Positions 44,070-56,958 of a stretch of 64,000 nt of DNA are shown piece by piece. The stretch is from positions 18,126,490-18,190,489 of the forward strand of contig OZ024784.1 in NCBI GenBank assembly GCA_964017065.1. Direction: 5' to 3'. Position numbers and translations under genes: made by a program. The first letter of the stretch is position 1, and the number at the start of each line of letters is the position of its first letter. This stretch comes from Haliclona indistincta (taxonomy: Eukaryota; Porifera; Demospongiae; Haplosclerida; Chalinidae). The notes beneath the pieces are model-generated. The model was not told where the DNA came from. It did not search any database and was given only the letters and a program-made list of their open reading frames with translations.

Positions 44070-47000
44070 TTATTTGACCTGTGGAAATGTATCTAACAGT
44101 AAACTCTTGACTTCTGACTGATGTGCAGTAGATACACCTACTGCTGGAGGACCGAGAGGTTTTCTGCTCACAAGATTAAGCTACATGCAGAGACAATCAC
44201 AGTTACTGCATGCAGTTGACAGTATGCTTACAGTGTGTCCAAGTTGCCTACGAAATCGAGGCTCCACGTACGACCAAGCACCCATGTTTGCTGGCTCCTC
44301 TTGGCTCCATAGAAATTCTAAAAATTAAACCCAGTAGTAAAACAAGAAAACGTGCATCAGCACCAATACCTTTGACTTTTGGGTATTTTTTCAACACACT
44401 GTAAATCTCTCCACTTGGGAAAGGGCACAATAGCTAAGTTAGAGGAATGTTTTGGAGCTACACTAGTGAAATATTTTTTCGTACAACCTCTAATCTTATA
44501 ATAGCAGTGTTGGTGATCTCATTCCTTCTCCTGTGAGCATCCAGCGCATAGTAGTGCTTGCCAGAACAGAAAACAATCTTAGTAACACTGCAACAAGACA
44601 AAGTTAACAAGACTAGCTAGCAAAGGCACAGAAATGAACTTTTCAGGTTTAGCAACTGGATCATTGAGAACCGGTTGAAAGAACGAGCCAGGACCCATTT
44701 CTTGCAAGGATGAAACAGCTTGCTGGGAAGACAGAGATTTGACATGTACTATATAGATTTTTAGAGTTGTCTACTTACTGGTAAGCGAAGAAGAATCTTT
44801 GGAGAGGCGACTATTAGTGGTTTTCGAAAGTTTCTCACCATCTGCATGAAGAAACAGGTAATTGAAAGTGTATTTGTGAGGTTAAGAGCACCTGTCTTCG
44901 TAACAAGTGGAAATACTGAGCAGGTGTAGTAGGATGGGACACATGCATGTTGACTACATCACCATCTGCTCCAGCCTCACTACTGTCACACATCTGTGAG
45001 AGAGTTTGTACACAAAGAAATTAGAGAAAGTTGAGAAGAGTGATAAAACAATGCTGACTTGTAGAAAGCGCTCTATTCTGCAGGAGGAGTGTTCCGGCCC
45101 TGCTCCATCGTACCCATGGGGTAGGAGCATTACAAGACCACTCTGTAGCAGCCATTTGCCTACATACACACAGTGAATTATCCTCTCTTGTCACACTACA
45201 CAGTGCCTTCTACCTTCGGCTGAGGAGATGAATGTGTCAATGATGGATTGAGCTGTGTTGAAAAAATCTCCAAATTGTGCCTCCCAAATCACGAGATGGT
45301 GCGGACTCTCGATACTAAAACCATACTCAAACCCCAACACTGCTTCTTCACTAAGACAGCTGTTAGCGACCTATAGACAAAAGCAATCGGTAGAGCAGGT
45401 ACAGGCGAGCAGTTCGACATCACACCTCAAGATAGGCAGGTTGTTCGTCAGAGAGCTTGTTCAATGAGATGTAAGCTTCGTCTGTGTTCTGGTCAATCAG
45501 CATTGCATGACGGTGACTGAATGTGCCCCGCCCAACGTCCTGCCCACTCAAACGAACATTAAATCCTGGGAAGTCAAGGTCTTAACCTTCATCAGAGAGC
45601 TCAATTCACCAAACCTTGCAGGAGAAGGCTGCCAAAAGCAAGGGCCTCAGCAGTCGCCCAGTCTAGCTTATCACCATCTTTGATTTGCTTGAGTCTTGAT
45701 TCAATATGAGCCTTTGCTAACCTATCGTGCACAGCCTGCAGTCGCGAAAAGATCACAAGTACTAGCTATTCTCTTGTGCATAAGCTCACAAAGTTCTCTG
45801 GGACTGTGACAGAACGTGCTCCTACGTACTTCAGCAACTCTACTGGTACACCTGTCTCCCAAGTAGTGATGGAGCTGGTTGGAAGTGACATATCCTTCCA
45901 CTGTTTCAAAAGATGAAATACCTATAAGGAGAAAAAGTACATGATAAAGACAAGAATGACTAACGGGAGGAGTGACATTGACTGCTTGCTTCAAAGCAAT
46001 GTTTAACTTTTCATAATAAGATTCACAGATCTCGTCTCTCTGATTGACAGGAACCTGTGTTGATCACATGATAACCACATGACTCGAGCATGCTTTAACC
46101 TTCAGCTGTTCACAGTAGCTATCAGGAATACTGGGTGTGGTCTTGATAGCTTTATACATTAGTGGTTGAGTGAATGATGGGTCATCCAGTTCATTATGAC
46201 CCCTTGGGAAAAATCACACACTGTTCATGTAAGATATCTGAGATCATACAGTTTTCTGAAGCTGTTTAGAACAACTATAGCGTCTTTTTGAAATGTGAGA
46301 CAATAGTCCATAGCAAGCTGACTGGCCTTGACCACTTCCTACAGTAAACATGAAAGGAAACATGAAAAGAGCATGCAAGATGAGGAAAATGTACGAAAGA
46401 TAGAAATACAAATTTTACCTCAGGATGGGCTCCATTGACATGTATTACAGGATAGCCGTTCATTTTGCTGACATCACTACAGTATTGCGATGATCTGCGC
46501 ACACAAGCTCAATCTTTTTCACGTAGACCTAATGCGCACTCACCGCCCTAATTCAACTGGAGTGGTGAACCCTACTTGATTATTCACGATAAGGTGCACA
46601 CTACCACCAGTAGAAAAGTTTGGAGTATTACTGAGGGAAAACATCTCCGTAACAATTCCCTGAGCAGATATTGCTGCATCGCCGTGAACTTGCACTAGCA
46701 AAGCCTACATCACAAATATAAAGTATTGTACACATTTTGACTTTGCTTACTTTTGGGGTCTCAGTATTTTCTCTGTAAGGCACAGAGCGATGAGAGAGCA
46801 GTCTAGCTCGAGTCTTGCCCATAGCTACTGGGTTGGCTGCTTCCAGATGAGATGGGTTGGGCAGCATGGTAACATGGAGTTGGCGCCCACTGAACTCCAA
46901 ATCAACCGAATTGACTACAAAAGGTCAACAACAAACCATCAATTGCATTTAGCAGGGTGTGTGGTTAACAACCTAAATGAGCGGCAATATCTCCAGTGAT

Positions 47001-48533
47001 ATTGGGTGGAGTGGTAGGCGGTAACTCAGAGTTTCCATTGATCTAGTAATACAGTGGTCCATAGTTACACACAATGAGCAAGCATGACACACTTTGTGGA
47101 AAAAGAGAGGCAAAGGATAGTCCAGCAATCCTGTGAGAAGATTTAGTCGTCCTCGATGCGGCATGCACAGAACAATATCAGAGATTCCTTCTGTAAATAA
47201 ACATACAAACTAGAAAGACAACAGATGGACAGACAGACCTATAGATGCTCTTGTGAAGCACTCGTGGAAGAAGCCTAACATGCTCTCAGCTCCTTCCGCT
47301 CCGTATCGCTTGAACGTGCCAAATTTCTTAGCTAGAAAATGGTCAAATACTTGTGACTCCATCATCAATTGAAACAACAGTTGCTTTCTCTCCTGTGGCA
47401 GCTCAGAGGTCTTGCACTCTTCAAATCGTTTAATAATCCACTCTCGCTCTCTAACATCCTAAAGATGAGCAAGAGAGAAGGAAGACTTGGAATAAGAGGG
47501 AAATGGTCTCTCACAGTTATCTGAGCAGTTTCCAGTGCCATTACTCCACAATATGTCTGCTCCAGATAACCAGTAATGTCTGATAACACAGCTTCACTCT
47601 TATCAAGACAATGCAGTAAACCTGTGAATACAGTATTGCAAATATAGATAGCATGCTACTATATGGATCTCTGTGATCTGGCACAATATCAAAATTTCTG
47701 TATTTTCGCTAGAGACAATGCACATTTCTACTATTATAATTATATGCAGCTAGTGATGAAAATTAAATTTCTCAATCATGTCACCTGATGTGCAAATGTG
47801 CATTATTCATGCAGGTCAAAGACTTGGTCTTATAGTAAAAGAGCATGATGGAACAACGAACTGACCAGCTGTATTGTGTGTGTTGCTTGGAGACAGATCA
47901 TAGTACTCAGGGCTCAGCTCAGGAACATAAAATCTAAAGATGTGGGTAAGGAAGTATTAACCACAAATTAAGCCTAGCTCTTATGCTGAGGGCTGTGTAC
48001 CTGGGCTGTAGACCTAGTGGGTCTGTATGGGCCGTCTTGTGACCATGCTCATGATAGGCAGTTACCAGGCGCCACAAGTTAGGATCTCTTGCACGAGCTG
48101 CTATCCACTCCTCAGTAGGCAGAGCTGTAAGATTACAGCAGTTTTACAACCAATAATAATTTTATCATCATCTATAAATAAGTAGCTAGCTTATAGGAAG
48201 TTTATTGTAAGATTGGAATCTAGTACATGTACCATACATGATGCTGTCAACTTTGGAGGTAGCTTGTAATTTGCAAGGAAGCATAATCAACAGTTCAACT
48301 GTAATAATATTTCCTACTAACTCACTTGTCGTCTGCTTATTTTGCGATTGATTCCAATGTCCATAACAGTTCTTTGTGTGGTAGTAAGAAAAACGTGTGA
48401 CTCTCCTCCAGCCGCCATGGACTAACCTCCTTGCGGAGAACATGTTCCAAGAATGTTTACACTGCCGCCTCGTTCCCGTATGAACAGAAACGGCACGAGA
48501 ACGGAATGAGACTGAGCGAGCACAATTCAGCAT
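44070..48533 (-). CDS. DHTKD1: DHTKD1 (2-oxoadipate dehydrogenase E1, mitochondrial)
   Basis: A gene of many short exons that read as DHTKD1 in order. Presequence-like start: [20 protein letters not shown] from 48533, or [18 protein letters not shown] from 48443, which alone is a good mitochondrial signal. Then [82 protein letters not shown], the E1 C-terminal half [20 protein letters not shown] with [81 protein letters not shown], ending [10 protein letters not shown]. This thiamine-diphosphate enzyme decarboxylates 2-oxoadipate in lysine and tryptophan breakdown. The wording (for example [13 protein letters not shown]) fits DHTKD1; OGDH is the related alternative. The start overlaps the L2HGDH start codon if the first Met is used. 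Confidence 0.92.
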
Positions 48534-50394
48534 GGCAGTCTGTCTCTCCAGGAATCTACTGCTTGTGCGTTGGCAGCTAAGCCAGCTGACTGCTAGATCT
48601 CTTGTCACTAGGTGAGAGGGAGGGAGAGAGAGAGAGAGTGAACTAAAGTTGAAACTTAGGTTGATGAGCAGCAACGCGACAGCAGTTCATGATTCTGTGA
48701 GCTGTGATGATTGCAGGAGGTTTGACGTGGCTGTTGTTGGTGGCGGTATAGTGGGTGTCGCTACTGCTAGAGAACTGATCATGAGACACCCTAACATGAA
48801 GATAGCGGTGGTGGAGAAGGAAGAAGGGCTGGGTGAGTAAATGAGCAGATGATTATACTTCATTGTACTGCTATCAGCCAAGCACCAGTCTGGTCATAAT
48901 AGTGGTGTGATCCATTCTGGCATATACTACGAGCCTGGCTCCATGAAAGCTAAGCTATGTGTCAAGGGAGTTAAAATGACTTACGACTACTGTGAAAAGA
49001 AGAATTTCCCATATAAAAGAAATGGAAAGGTAAGCCAGAGAGTGCTGCAATGGCTGACTCTGTTGTCCATTAGGTTATAGTAGCTATAAGTGAGGAAGAA
49101 ATACCGAGATTGAATGCTCTCTATGAGAGAGGGGTGGAGAATGGAGTACCAGGTCTTCAAATAGTGGGATCGAAAGAGTTAAGAGAGATTGAACCCCACT
49201 GTCAGGTATTTGGTATGGGTGTATCTTTTTCTCTTGCATTTCTCTCTCCACTGCAGGGCTTGATGGCTATTCATTCTCCTAACACTGGAATCATAGATTA
49301 TGCAGCTCTCACGCTGTCTTTTGCAGAAGATTTTAAAGCGGCTGGCGGGCAGGTTTTCACAGGATTTGAGGTAGGCTGAGCATTATATTACAGTAGTTGG
49401 TATCATTCTGTTTGTGCTGAGCAGGTCAACAGATTTACCACTCACTCAGGTATTCCAAATAATTATTCTGTGTCCTTATAAATGTTATTCTTATAAAGGC
49501 GAAGATGGTACAACTGTTGGGATTCATGCAGCTAAGAAGGTATTCTTGTGCTCTATCGATTCACCCTCTTCTTCACTGTCCTTTAGCCGTTTTTATCAGC
49601 CAATCATGTCATCTGTTGCACCGGGTTATATTCTGATCGTGTTGCTCAGCTGTCTGGATCATATAGTTTACCGCGTATTGTACCATTTCGAGGAGAATTC
49701 CTCATTCTCAAACCAGACAAGGCGCATCTAGTCAAAGGAAACATTTACCCTGTGAGATATCGATCTTAAATTTTTGCTAAATTCTCATCATTTTCAACAA
49801 CAGGTTCCTGATCCAAAATTTCCATTCCTAGGTGTTCACTTCACTCCGAAGATGGATGGTTCGATATGGCTCGGCCCTAACGCCATCTTAGCGTTTGCAA
49901 GAGAGGGCTATAATGCAACTGATTTTAATTTCAGAGACCTGAGTGAAGCCTTGCAGTATAGGTGAGTGAGTTAGTCAGCGATGAGCTTGTTAATCTGAGT
50001 CTATCCCACAGTGGGCTGAGGAAACTGTTGCTCAAGTATTGGCAGATTGGAGCAGTTGAGATGTTCAGAGGAGTGGTGGTTGCAGCCCAGGTGAAGAAGC
50101 TGCAGATGTACATGCCAGAGCTGAGAGTGTGTGATGTCACAAGGTACTAATGCTTGTGTTGCTGTAATAATGCTATCCCTGCTTCACAGGGGACCAACTG
50201 GAGTGAGAGCGATGGCAGTGGGTCCCGACGGGAAGCTGGTGGATGACTTTGTGTTTGACCATGGAACTGGAGTGATGAGCAGCCTGATGCTGCATGTCCG
50301 CAATGCACCATCACCAGCTGCCACTGCTAGCATGGCTATTGCTGAAGTGGTGGCTGACAAAGCTGCAGAAACTTTTTCATGGGAGGGGAAATAA
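48532..50394 (+). CDS. L2HGDH: L-2-hydroxyglutarate dehydrogenase, mitochondrial
   Basis: About ten exons. The first (48532-48611) encodes a presequence ([20 protein letters not shown], then ARSLVTR), and the second (48660-48832) begins [12 protein letters not shown]. The FAD-binding Rossmann motif is [20 protein letters not shown], followed by [20 protein letters not shown], the family signature. Later segments are [72 protein letters not shown] and [20 protein letters not shown], ending TFSWEGK. The enzyme oxidises L-2-hydroxyglutarate to 2-oxoglutarate, a metabolite-repair reaction. The first ATG (48532-48534) overlaps the first possible ATG of DHTKD1 on the other strand (48533-48531). TTC8 starts 67 bases downstream on the same strand. 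Confidence 0.94.
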
Positions 50395-50461
50395 TATTAA
50401 TATTCATTTTACCCGCGACTACGGGGGCAACAGCTGTTTGTTTGTAGGCGCGGTTTAAATA

Positions 50462-52877
50462 ATGGCGGCAGCAGCGATGGAAAGTCTTGATCCTCTGTTC
50501 ATGGCTACCGTTATGCTCCGGCATAGACGGTTCGAGGAGTGCGTGTCTCTGTGCGATCAGTTGCTGCAGAAGAACCCTCTGGATCAGGCAAGTAGACTCT
50601 AGAAAATAGAGAATTGACACCTCTGGGTTGTAGGCGGCTTGGTTGCTGAAGGTCAGAGCGCTGACTGAACAGTCTTACGTAGACGAGTTGGAGGTGGAGG
50701 ACGAAGGAATTGCAGAGCTTCTGTTAGATGACAACTCCATTGCTGATGTTGCTCGTGCGTTACTGCATGCATGGAGACTAGCTGGGGTAAAATTCATACC
50801 ACCTCTCTTTATTCTCAGGTCCTGGGACGTCATTGAAGAAGCCCTCTACGGCAGCAGGGACCAGAGCAACCAGCCAAGGGATCAGGTATAGAAGCTATTA
50901 TATTCCAATTACCTTCTCTGACGTGCTTCAATAGACCGCTATCTCAATCTGGTCGGCCGGTCTCTGGCTTCCTTAGACCAGGGACACAGAAAGGCACTGC
51001 TAGTACTCTGGAGCAAGCCATGCGAGCACCAAGAACAGCTTCAACCGCTCGGTAAGATGATAACCACATGATAACCACATGATAACCACATGATAACCAC
51101 ATGATAACCTCCTGACATTGTGTTTAGGCCGATCACCTCAGCGTCAGGACGATTCATACGACTTGGAACGGTACAGTTAATGTGTTAACCTCATGTATCC
51201 TCTGACTATTCCTAGGCCTCGATGATGACAATGCCTGGTGGTCCCTTCATTGATGCATCTAAACTCAATCTATCGAAGTACGCTCAGCAGCCAGCACTCT
51301 CCAAGGTGAACCCCTCACTCAATCAGCAGCCATTGTTAACCAGTGTCTCTGCAGGCGTTGTTTGAATATCTCTTCCATCACGATAACAATGCACAATCTG
51401 TGAGCAACAGCATCCATTATAAGCTGCTCTGATAGCATCCTCCCTACTTACAGGCACTCCAGCTAGCTGCCCTAGCAACCGAAGCATGCAAGTTTGAGGA
51501 TTGGTGGTGGAAACTGCAGCTGGGAAAGTGCTACTTCAGGTTTGCCGCCTCCAATCTCCAAGCTCTAATATCTCTTTATCTCAGGGTGGGGATGTATCGA
51601 GATGCTGAGGGACAGTTCAAGTCATCTCTTAGAACCACTAAGCTACCAAAAGCTACTCGAAAATCCGCCAGTGAATTTGTGAATACGGTGGATATGTTTC
51701 TGTATCTTGCTAAGGTGTATGTGAGATTGGACCAGCCCATGAAAGCACTGGATTGCTACCGTCAGGTGAGACAGCTATAGAATGAGCTCATGAGAGTTTC
51801 TTTGTCTTTTAGGGGCTGAAGAAATTTCCGAATAATTCCCACTTGCTTATTGGAATGGCGCGAATACATGAGGTACATCATCGGCAAATACTACATGTTG
51901 GTTATCTTGTGCCTAGGGTCTAGGTGAAGTGGATCAATCACTCACCCACTATCATGAAGTCCTAAAGACTGACAGCACTTGTGTAGAGGCTATCGCTTGC
52001 ATTGCTACCAACCATTTCTATAGCGACCAACCAGAGATTGCTCTGCGATATTACCGGTGAGTTCTTCACTGTAGTAGTCGTCATTTTTTTCTTCTTCAGT
52101 CGTCTACTGCAGATGGGCGTGTGCAATGCTGAGCTGTTCAACAACCTTGGTCTATGCTGCTACTATGCTCAGCAGTACGACATGGCGCTCAGCTGCTTCC
52201 AGCGTGCTATTTCTCTTGCCTCATCCGACACCATAGCTGATATATGGTATAATATAGGGCATGTTGCAGTGGTAAGACGATCTATTGATTGAGTTCCCAC
52301 CCTCTCACGCTATCCCTTTCTTCTTCCTCCTACTCATCTGTGCTTGTCATATTTGTATTACTCTCCTGCATTTTTCTCACCCACACCTGTCCCAACTGCA
52401 GGGTATTGGCGATACTAAGCTAGCTTATCACTGCTTCAAACTGTCTCTAGCTAACACTAATGAACATGCTGAGGCGTATAACAACCTTGGTGTGCTGGAA
52501 TGGCAGAGGAAGAGAGGAGAGCAGGTAAGAACGGGTTAAAAATCTCAGTGTAGTTTCTAATAGAGACATTGGTAGAATGGTCCAATGGTATACTGGTTTA
52601 GTGGTTGTATTTTGTGATTCCTCAGGCTCTTGCTTGCTTCCAGTCCAGTGCTGAACTAGCTCCTCATCTGTATGAGCCTAGTTACAACACTGCTCTAGCC
52701 TCTAACAAGGTACGCCCACCAACCCATCGAGTGATGATGATCGTGCCATTCCTCACTCAGATTGGTAGACTGCAGGAGAGCTACACATCAGCTAAACGAG
52801 CTGTGGAAGTGTATCCTGGTCACATGGACTCACAGGAACTCCTCAAGCAGCTACAACACCACTTTGCAGCTCTCTAA
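50462..52877 (+). CDS. TTC8: TTC8 / BBS8, BBSome subunit with TPR repeats
   Basis: A multi-exon gene matching BBS8 along its length: MAAAAMESLDPLFMATVMLR, FEECVSLCDQLLQKNPLDQ, AAWLLKVRALTEQSYVDELE, EGIAELLLDDNSIADVARP, GTSLKKPSTAAGTRATSQGI, LEQAMRAPRTASTAR, PITSASGRFIRLGT, GGPFIDASKLNLSKYAQQP, FEDWWWKLQLGKCYFR. TPR repeats follow: LAKVYVRLDQPMKALDCYRQ, SDQPEIALRYYRRLLQMGVC, LFNNLGLCCYYAQQYDMALS, YNIGHVAVGIGDTKLAYHCF and AEAYNNLGVLEW, ending LLKQLQHHFAAL. BBS8 is part of the BBSome, the coat that moves membrane proteins in cilia. Intron 1 has a GC donor (GCAAGT at 50588), fixed by the conserved NPLDQ-AAWLLK junction. The intron at about 51055-51128 carries an 11-base tandem repeat. Confidence 0.95.
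51057..51109. repeat. 11-base tandem repeat in a TTC8 intron
   Basis: ATGATAACCAC repeats four full times plus a partial copy, starting just after a splice donor. The same word (ATGATAACCAC) appears singly at about 46068 in a DHTKD1 intron. Confidence 0.9.
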
Positions 52878-54876
52878 CCAGCTAGCTCAGTACATTTCAA
52901 CAACACAATATCACTTATTAAAAAATAAAATCATAATTGTCAATGTTTCCATGTCTGTGGAACAATATCCTGGCAACAGTAAACAAATGGAATGATCTAT
53001 AGTGTTAGCTGATTATGTTAATGTCTACCACCTCAAGGTATGCTGAACCTAATTACCACCAATAAAAGCAACTTGGTTGTTTTCATCTGGTGAGCTTCGA
53101 GCGAGTGATCTACTGAATATTAGGTGTTTGATGTCAACACATTTCTCTCCACAGAAGCTCTTTCATGCTTCATTTAACACTAGATCAACATCGTATTCAG
53201 ACATTCCTTATTTGATGAATAGCAACATCTCAGGCTAAAAGTGTACGCAATGATGCACATCCCTTGACCGATCAAACCAAAAATGTCAATACATCAATTG
53301 TAAAACCATACTTGATGTACGCGTTACAATAATTCCAAGGTCCGTTTGCTCCACATGGCAGAGTCTGCTTCAACTATAAGCTCATTTGAGATTCTGTAAA
53401 GTTTTTCATTTTTGAGGGAAATTAATAGGCACTGCTTGCAGTACTTGGTCTTTGATCTACTTTAGAAGCTGTCAAGTTTCATTGACCTCGTTGTTCAAAG
53501 AGCCATGAATGAATTGTAGTGTAGTACAGTGCTTATAGTCGGTGTCTCTAATGCATTTGCTGTAGTATGGTGTGTTGAAGCATTGTTCACACACTGTATC
53601 CGCCATACCAACCACGCAATGCATAATGCGCTATGGCAACCAACTTTGATGACAAATCTCTTGTAATCGTTCATTAACCCTTATTGGTCTGCTGATGCAA
53701 TATTGTTCCAAGCGCTCAACTATTATGGACACTATCTAATGAATAGTGTTCCCACACCTGGTGACCTCCCATCATGACTCACGAGAAACAACAACTTGCC
53801 ATCCTTTTCTGCTAACTTGGAGTTGAATTGTGTTCTTGTACAAATCTCTAATCATGTAAGCATCTTTGAGGCATCCCCATCATGTGATGAATATCATTAG
53901 TGACTGACACCTGCTTGCAATCCGTCATTCCTGACCAGCACAGTATTAGTCTGTCACTGAGAGCCTAGACAATCCCGCCCTCCAGCCCAGGAATGGGATG
54001 CACACAGAGGCTTGAATTCCAACATGGAAACAGTCACAGATCACCTTGCACATATGACTAGTCTCTTAAATAATGGTGATGACCTGAGCTGACAGGCATA
54101 TCAATAGTTCACGTGTGTGCCCATGTGGGTGGGTATGCATGAAGGAAACATGAGTGATCTAGCACAATACATTAATATTACTATACTTTCCATATGCTCT
54201 TTGTACCAAGCTTCGCCATGCATGACTACTGAAATATGAAGACCTTAGATTAATAACACTACGGGTCAGCATGCAGCTTGGTTGCTAGGAAAACGCATCG
54301 GTATCCATTCTTTGATTGAGTTATATGACCTGTGATGTACGCAGCAGTGGAATGCATTAGCTAAACCAAGATGCATTTTATAGTGTGTGGGGTGCACCGA
54401 ACCATTCATCAATCAGGAATAGTTAAACTATAGCGCAACCGGCAAGTACTGTACTATTCTGTACTTAGCATCATGTGAGTTATAGTCATTTATTAACGGA
54501 ATCATTTCCAATGCAAGTCAAATTAATTTGCACAAACTAGTAAACAATGTTAGACAAATAATGGAGAATAATTTCAATAAATATAACTTTATGATAGTAC
54601 AGTTGAAGTCGTTCTGCCAGAAAGTGAATATTTAGTCAGTGACCCGTGGAATGTTGCCTATTGTCCGTATGGTACAGTAGTTTATACTCGTCAGTACAGT
54701 CTGTTGTGAGTAGCACATTACGAGGTAGGGGACAGAGGTCTTGCAAGACGGTGTCTTTGTCTGTGCTTGCCAGCAAGAGGCTTGAGCATCTGGGAAGAGG
54801 AGGAGGAGGAGGGAGATATAGTAATTCACAGTGTTACTGATACCAACAACTAAATGCATGCTTCCATATAGAAATG
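52878..54876. other. 2 kb gap without a supported gene
   Basis: After the TTC8 stop I see only short broken frames. The stretch 53050-54480 is less AT-rich than neighbouring introns and might be a decayed mobile element, but no transposase or reverse-transcriptase motif is visible. 54632-54795 may hold a further 3' exon of the neighbouring minus-strand gene, preceded on that strand by a CT-rich acceptor. Confidence 0.4.
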
Positions 54877-56802
54877 TTATGACAATCTATCATGTTGTTC
54901 ATTCCTGTGAAATAGGGCATTCAAATAGGATAGTTTGAGTCCAATATGGATCACCCTAATACGGTACTGGCCAAGCCACACCAAAACTACACACAATACC
55001 AAATTCAGTGCTAGTGTTTTCAAGACAATAACTAGTGTATGATGATGGTATCTTACCTCATCTTCATCTTCATCAGAAGCATCAGCATGATCGCATGTGC
55101 TGGACATGTAGCCAGACTCTCTTCTGTTTACTCCCGAGTGACCAGCTGGTGAATCGGGAGGGCTGCAGATGGGAGACTGGAGCTGATCTTCAATATCTGC
55201 TTCGTGTCTGATAACAGGTATAGTTTGCAACAGAGGTGATTGCTTTTTCTCTTGCTGGTTGAGTACGTCTGTTGCAAGATGGAGGGACAGATCATCAGAA
55301 GGAACAGGAGAAGTAGATGGAGTGTTAGCAGACGATCCTGCTCTCCTCTTCATAGTAGCGGCCTTGAACTGCTGTCGCCGATCGGCAAACTCTGATGTGA
55401 CACTGGTGAGTGACGATCCTGCTTTAGTGGAGCGACTTAGTGGATGCTTGAGGCCCATGTCAACTGTTCTTCCTCTTCCTCGCATTGATCCAGCTGAGTC
55501 AGGGCTTCTCATGCTAGCACGGGATAAGGTCTGGGTGGAGCTGATCTCGTGGGACACTGGTGAACCAGTGAGTAGCCTAAGCTCTTGTAGTTGCGCTGGA
55601 GTGAAGTCAGGGAACTTGGCGGGTGATAGTGGTGGTGCTGGCGACTGCATCGGGCTGGGAAGGAAGATGGGAGTAGTGATAGGTACGTGCAAGGGAGTGT
55701 TGGGCATCGGGGTGTGGGTGGGTGTCGGGACAGGTGAGACCGTAGGAGTAGAAGAGGCTGTATGAGAAGCAAATTCTTGCAAGTCAGCGCTGTGATTTGA
55801 AATGACAAAGCTATCCGGTGTGGCTGCTGGTGATGAAGTGTCTACTTTGTTCCTCAGCTTGCGACCGACTGAGAACCTGAGAGGCTTCATTCTGCCGAAG
55901 GAAACATCTTTGTCTCCAGAGACGTGGTCGGTTAAGAGAGTTTCATCTGGCAGGTCAACCCCAGTGTCTAGATCAGCCACATCTCTTTCAAACAGTGGAA
56001 TAATCTCATCCTCCTGACCAGTTGAGTCCAGCTGCTGTTGTCTTCTACGCTGGCTGCCTCGTCCATTCTTCAGTCGCATGCTGAAACTTCTGAGCTTGTT
56101 TCGAGCAAATGGTGAATCTCCGGGAGCTTCAGTCTCAGAAGGCAAAGATGAGTCAGTTTTAGCTCTAGACTGCTTCATTGATCTCATTTTGTAGTTCGAG
56201 TTTCTTCCAGAGAATGCCTGTAGATGAAAAAAAACAGATGAAGTACATTTTTACTATAAATATTCATATTATATTCTCACCTGGTTTCTTTCAAATTCGC
56301 TTCCTCCTGTTTTCACCTGCATTGTAAGTGTTCTTCTCTGCGAGAGTCTTGGAGCTCGTCTAGGTCCACCACCCACAAATGCCCCATCGTACTGCTCACG
56401 AATGTCCAGCGGTACAAAATGGTTGTCCACGATCGCGTCTTTCCTGCTATCACTGAGTACTGACCAGGTCTCTGAATGCTCATCTTCAACGCTAGCTTTC
56501 TCCAATAGAATAGAACGAGCTAGAGCACCTGTCGATCGAAAATACTGCTGCAGCAGAGCGGCCTTGGCGTCTGGAGCGACCCCGGTGACGGAGTCTGAGC
56601 GTGAAATTTCCATTGCTGGTGGACTGGCAGGCGTGAGACAGCAACGACTCGGAGCTCGCGAGAACACCACCTCGTCCTGGATCGGTGTGCACAAGGAGCT
56701 GCGATTGTACGAAGACTCAGTCATGTCGTAGTTGACTTGCGATGCAGCGTACGCTGAAGGGACGGGATCGGGATACACAAACACACTGAGTGATGTCGCC
56801 AT
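54877..56802 (-). CDS. large disordered protein, possible C-terminal membrane helix, unknown
   Basis: Exons 56802-56281 and 56217-54877 join in phase to about 620 residues. Most is low-complexity: Ser/Thr/Pro-rich with basic patches (FARNKLRSFSMRLKNGRGSQ, GRMKPLRFSVGRKLRNKV), a Pro-Thr run (TPTVSPVPTPTHTPMPNTPL) and a short ordered-looking segment FTPAQLQELRLLTGSPV. The N-terminus has a helical stretch KAALLQQYFRSTGALARSIL. After an acidic cluster (DASDEDEDE) the frame continues into a hydrophobic segment (LVIVLKTLALNLVLCVVLVW), a possible tail anchor. A good donor (GAG/GTAAGA) sits just before that segment, so an alternative spliced end near 54632-54795 may replace it. I recognise no family. 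Divergent neighbour: the RIIa-like gene, 156 bases away. Confidence 0.65.
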
Positions 56803-56958
56803 GCGAGATCAACAGTACAGATGGCAGAATTCACAGTCCTTTATAGTTTACCAGTAAAAGGCTTCCCTGCAGAATGAACGAGAAAATTCAGTATAAGTAG
56901 TCGCCGGGATAATCGAATTCATTATCCAAAAATTCATTATCTCGAAGGTGTGGTCGTG
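56803..56958. promoter_or_regulatory. putative bidirectional promoter, unknown gene / RIIa-like gene
   Basis: 156 bases between divergent starts. It contains two near-identical words, TTCATTATC at about 56918 and 56932, separated by AAAAA. No TATA box is clear. Confidence 0.4.

Noticed and set aside
48186..48674. 162-codon minus ORF as one exon
   Set aside because: Only its middle (48533 to about 48345) is the DHTKD1 presequence exon. The rest is intron after the donor GTGAGT and L2HGDH intron upstream.
52560..52625. Possible tRNA-like stretch (GGTAGAATGGTCCAATGGTATA)
   Set aside because: No full cloverleaf or T-loop GTTCRA box at the right distance. It is TTC8 intron sequence.
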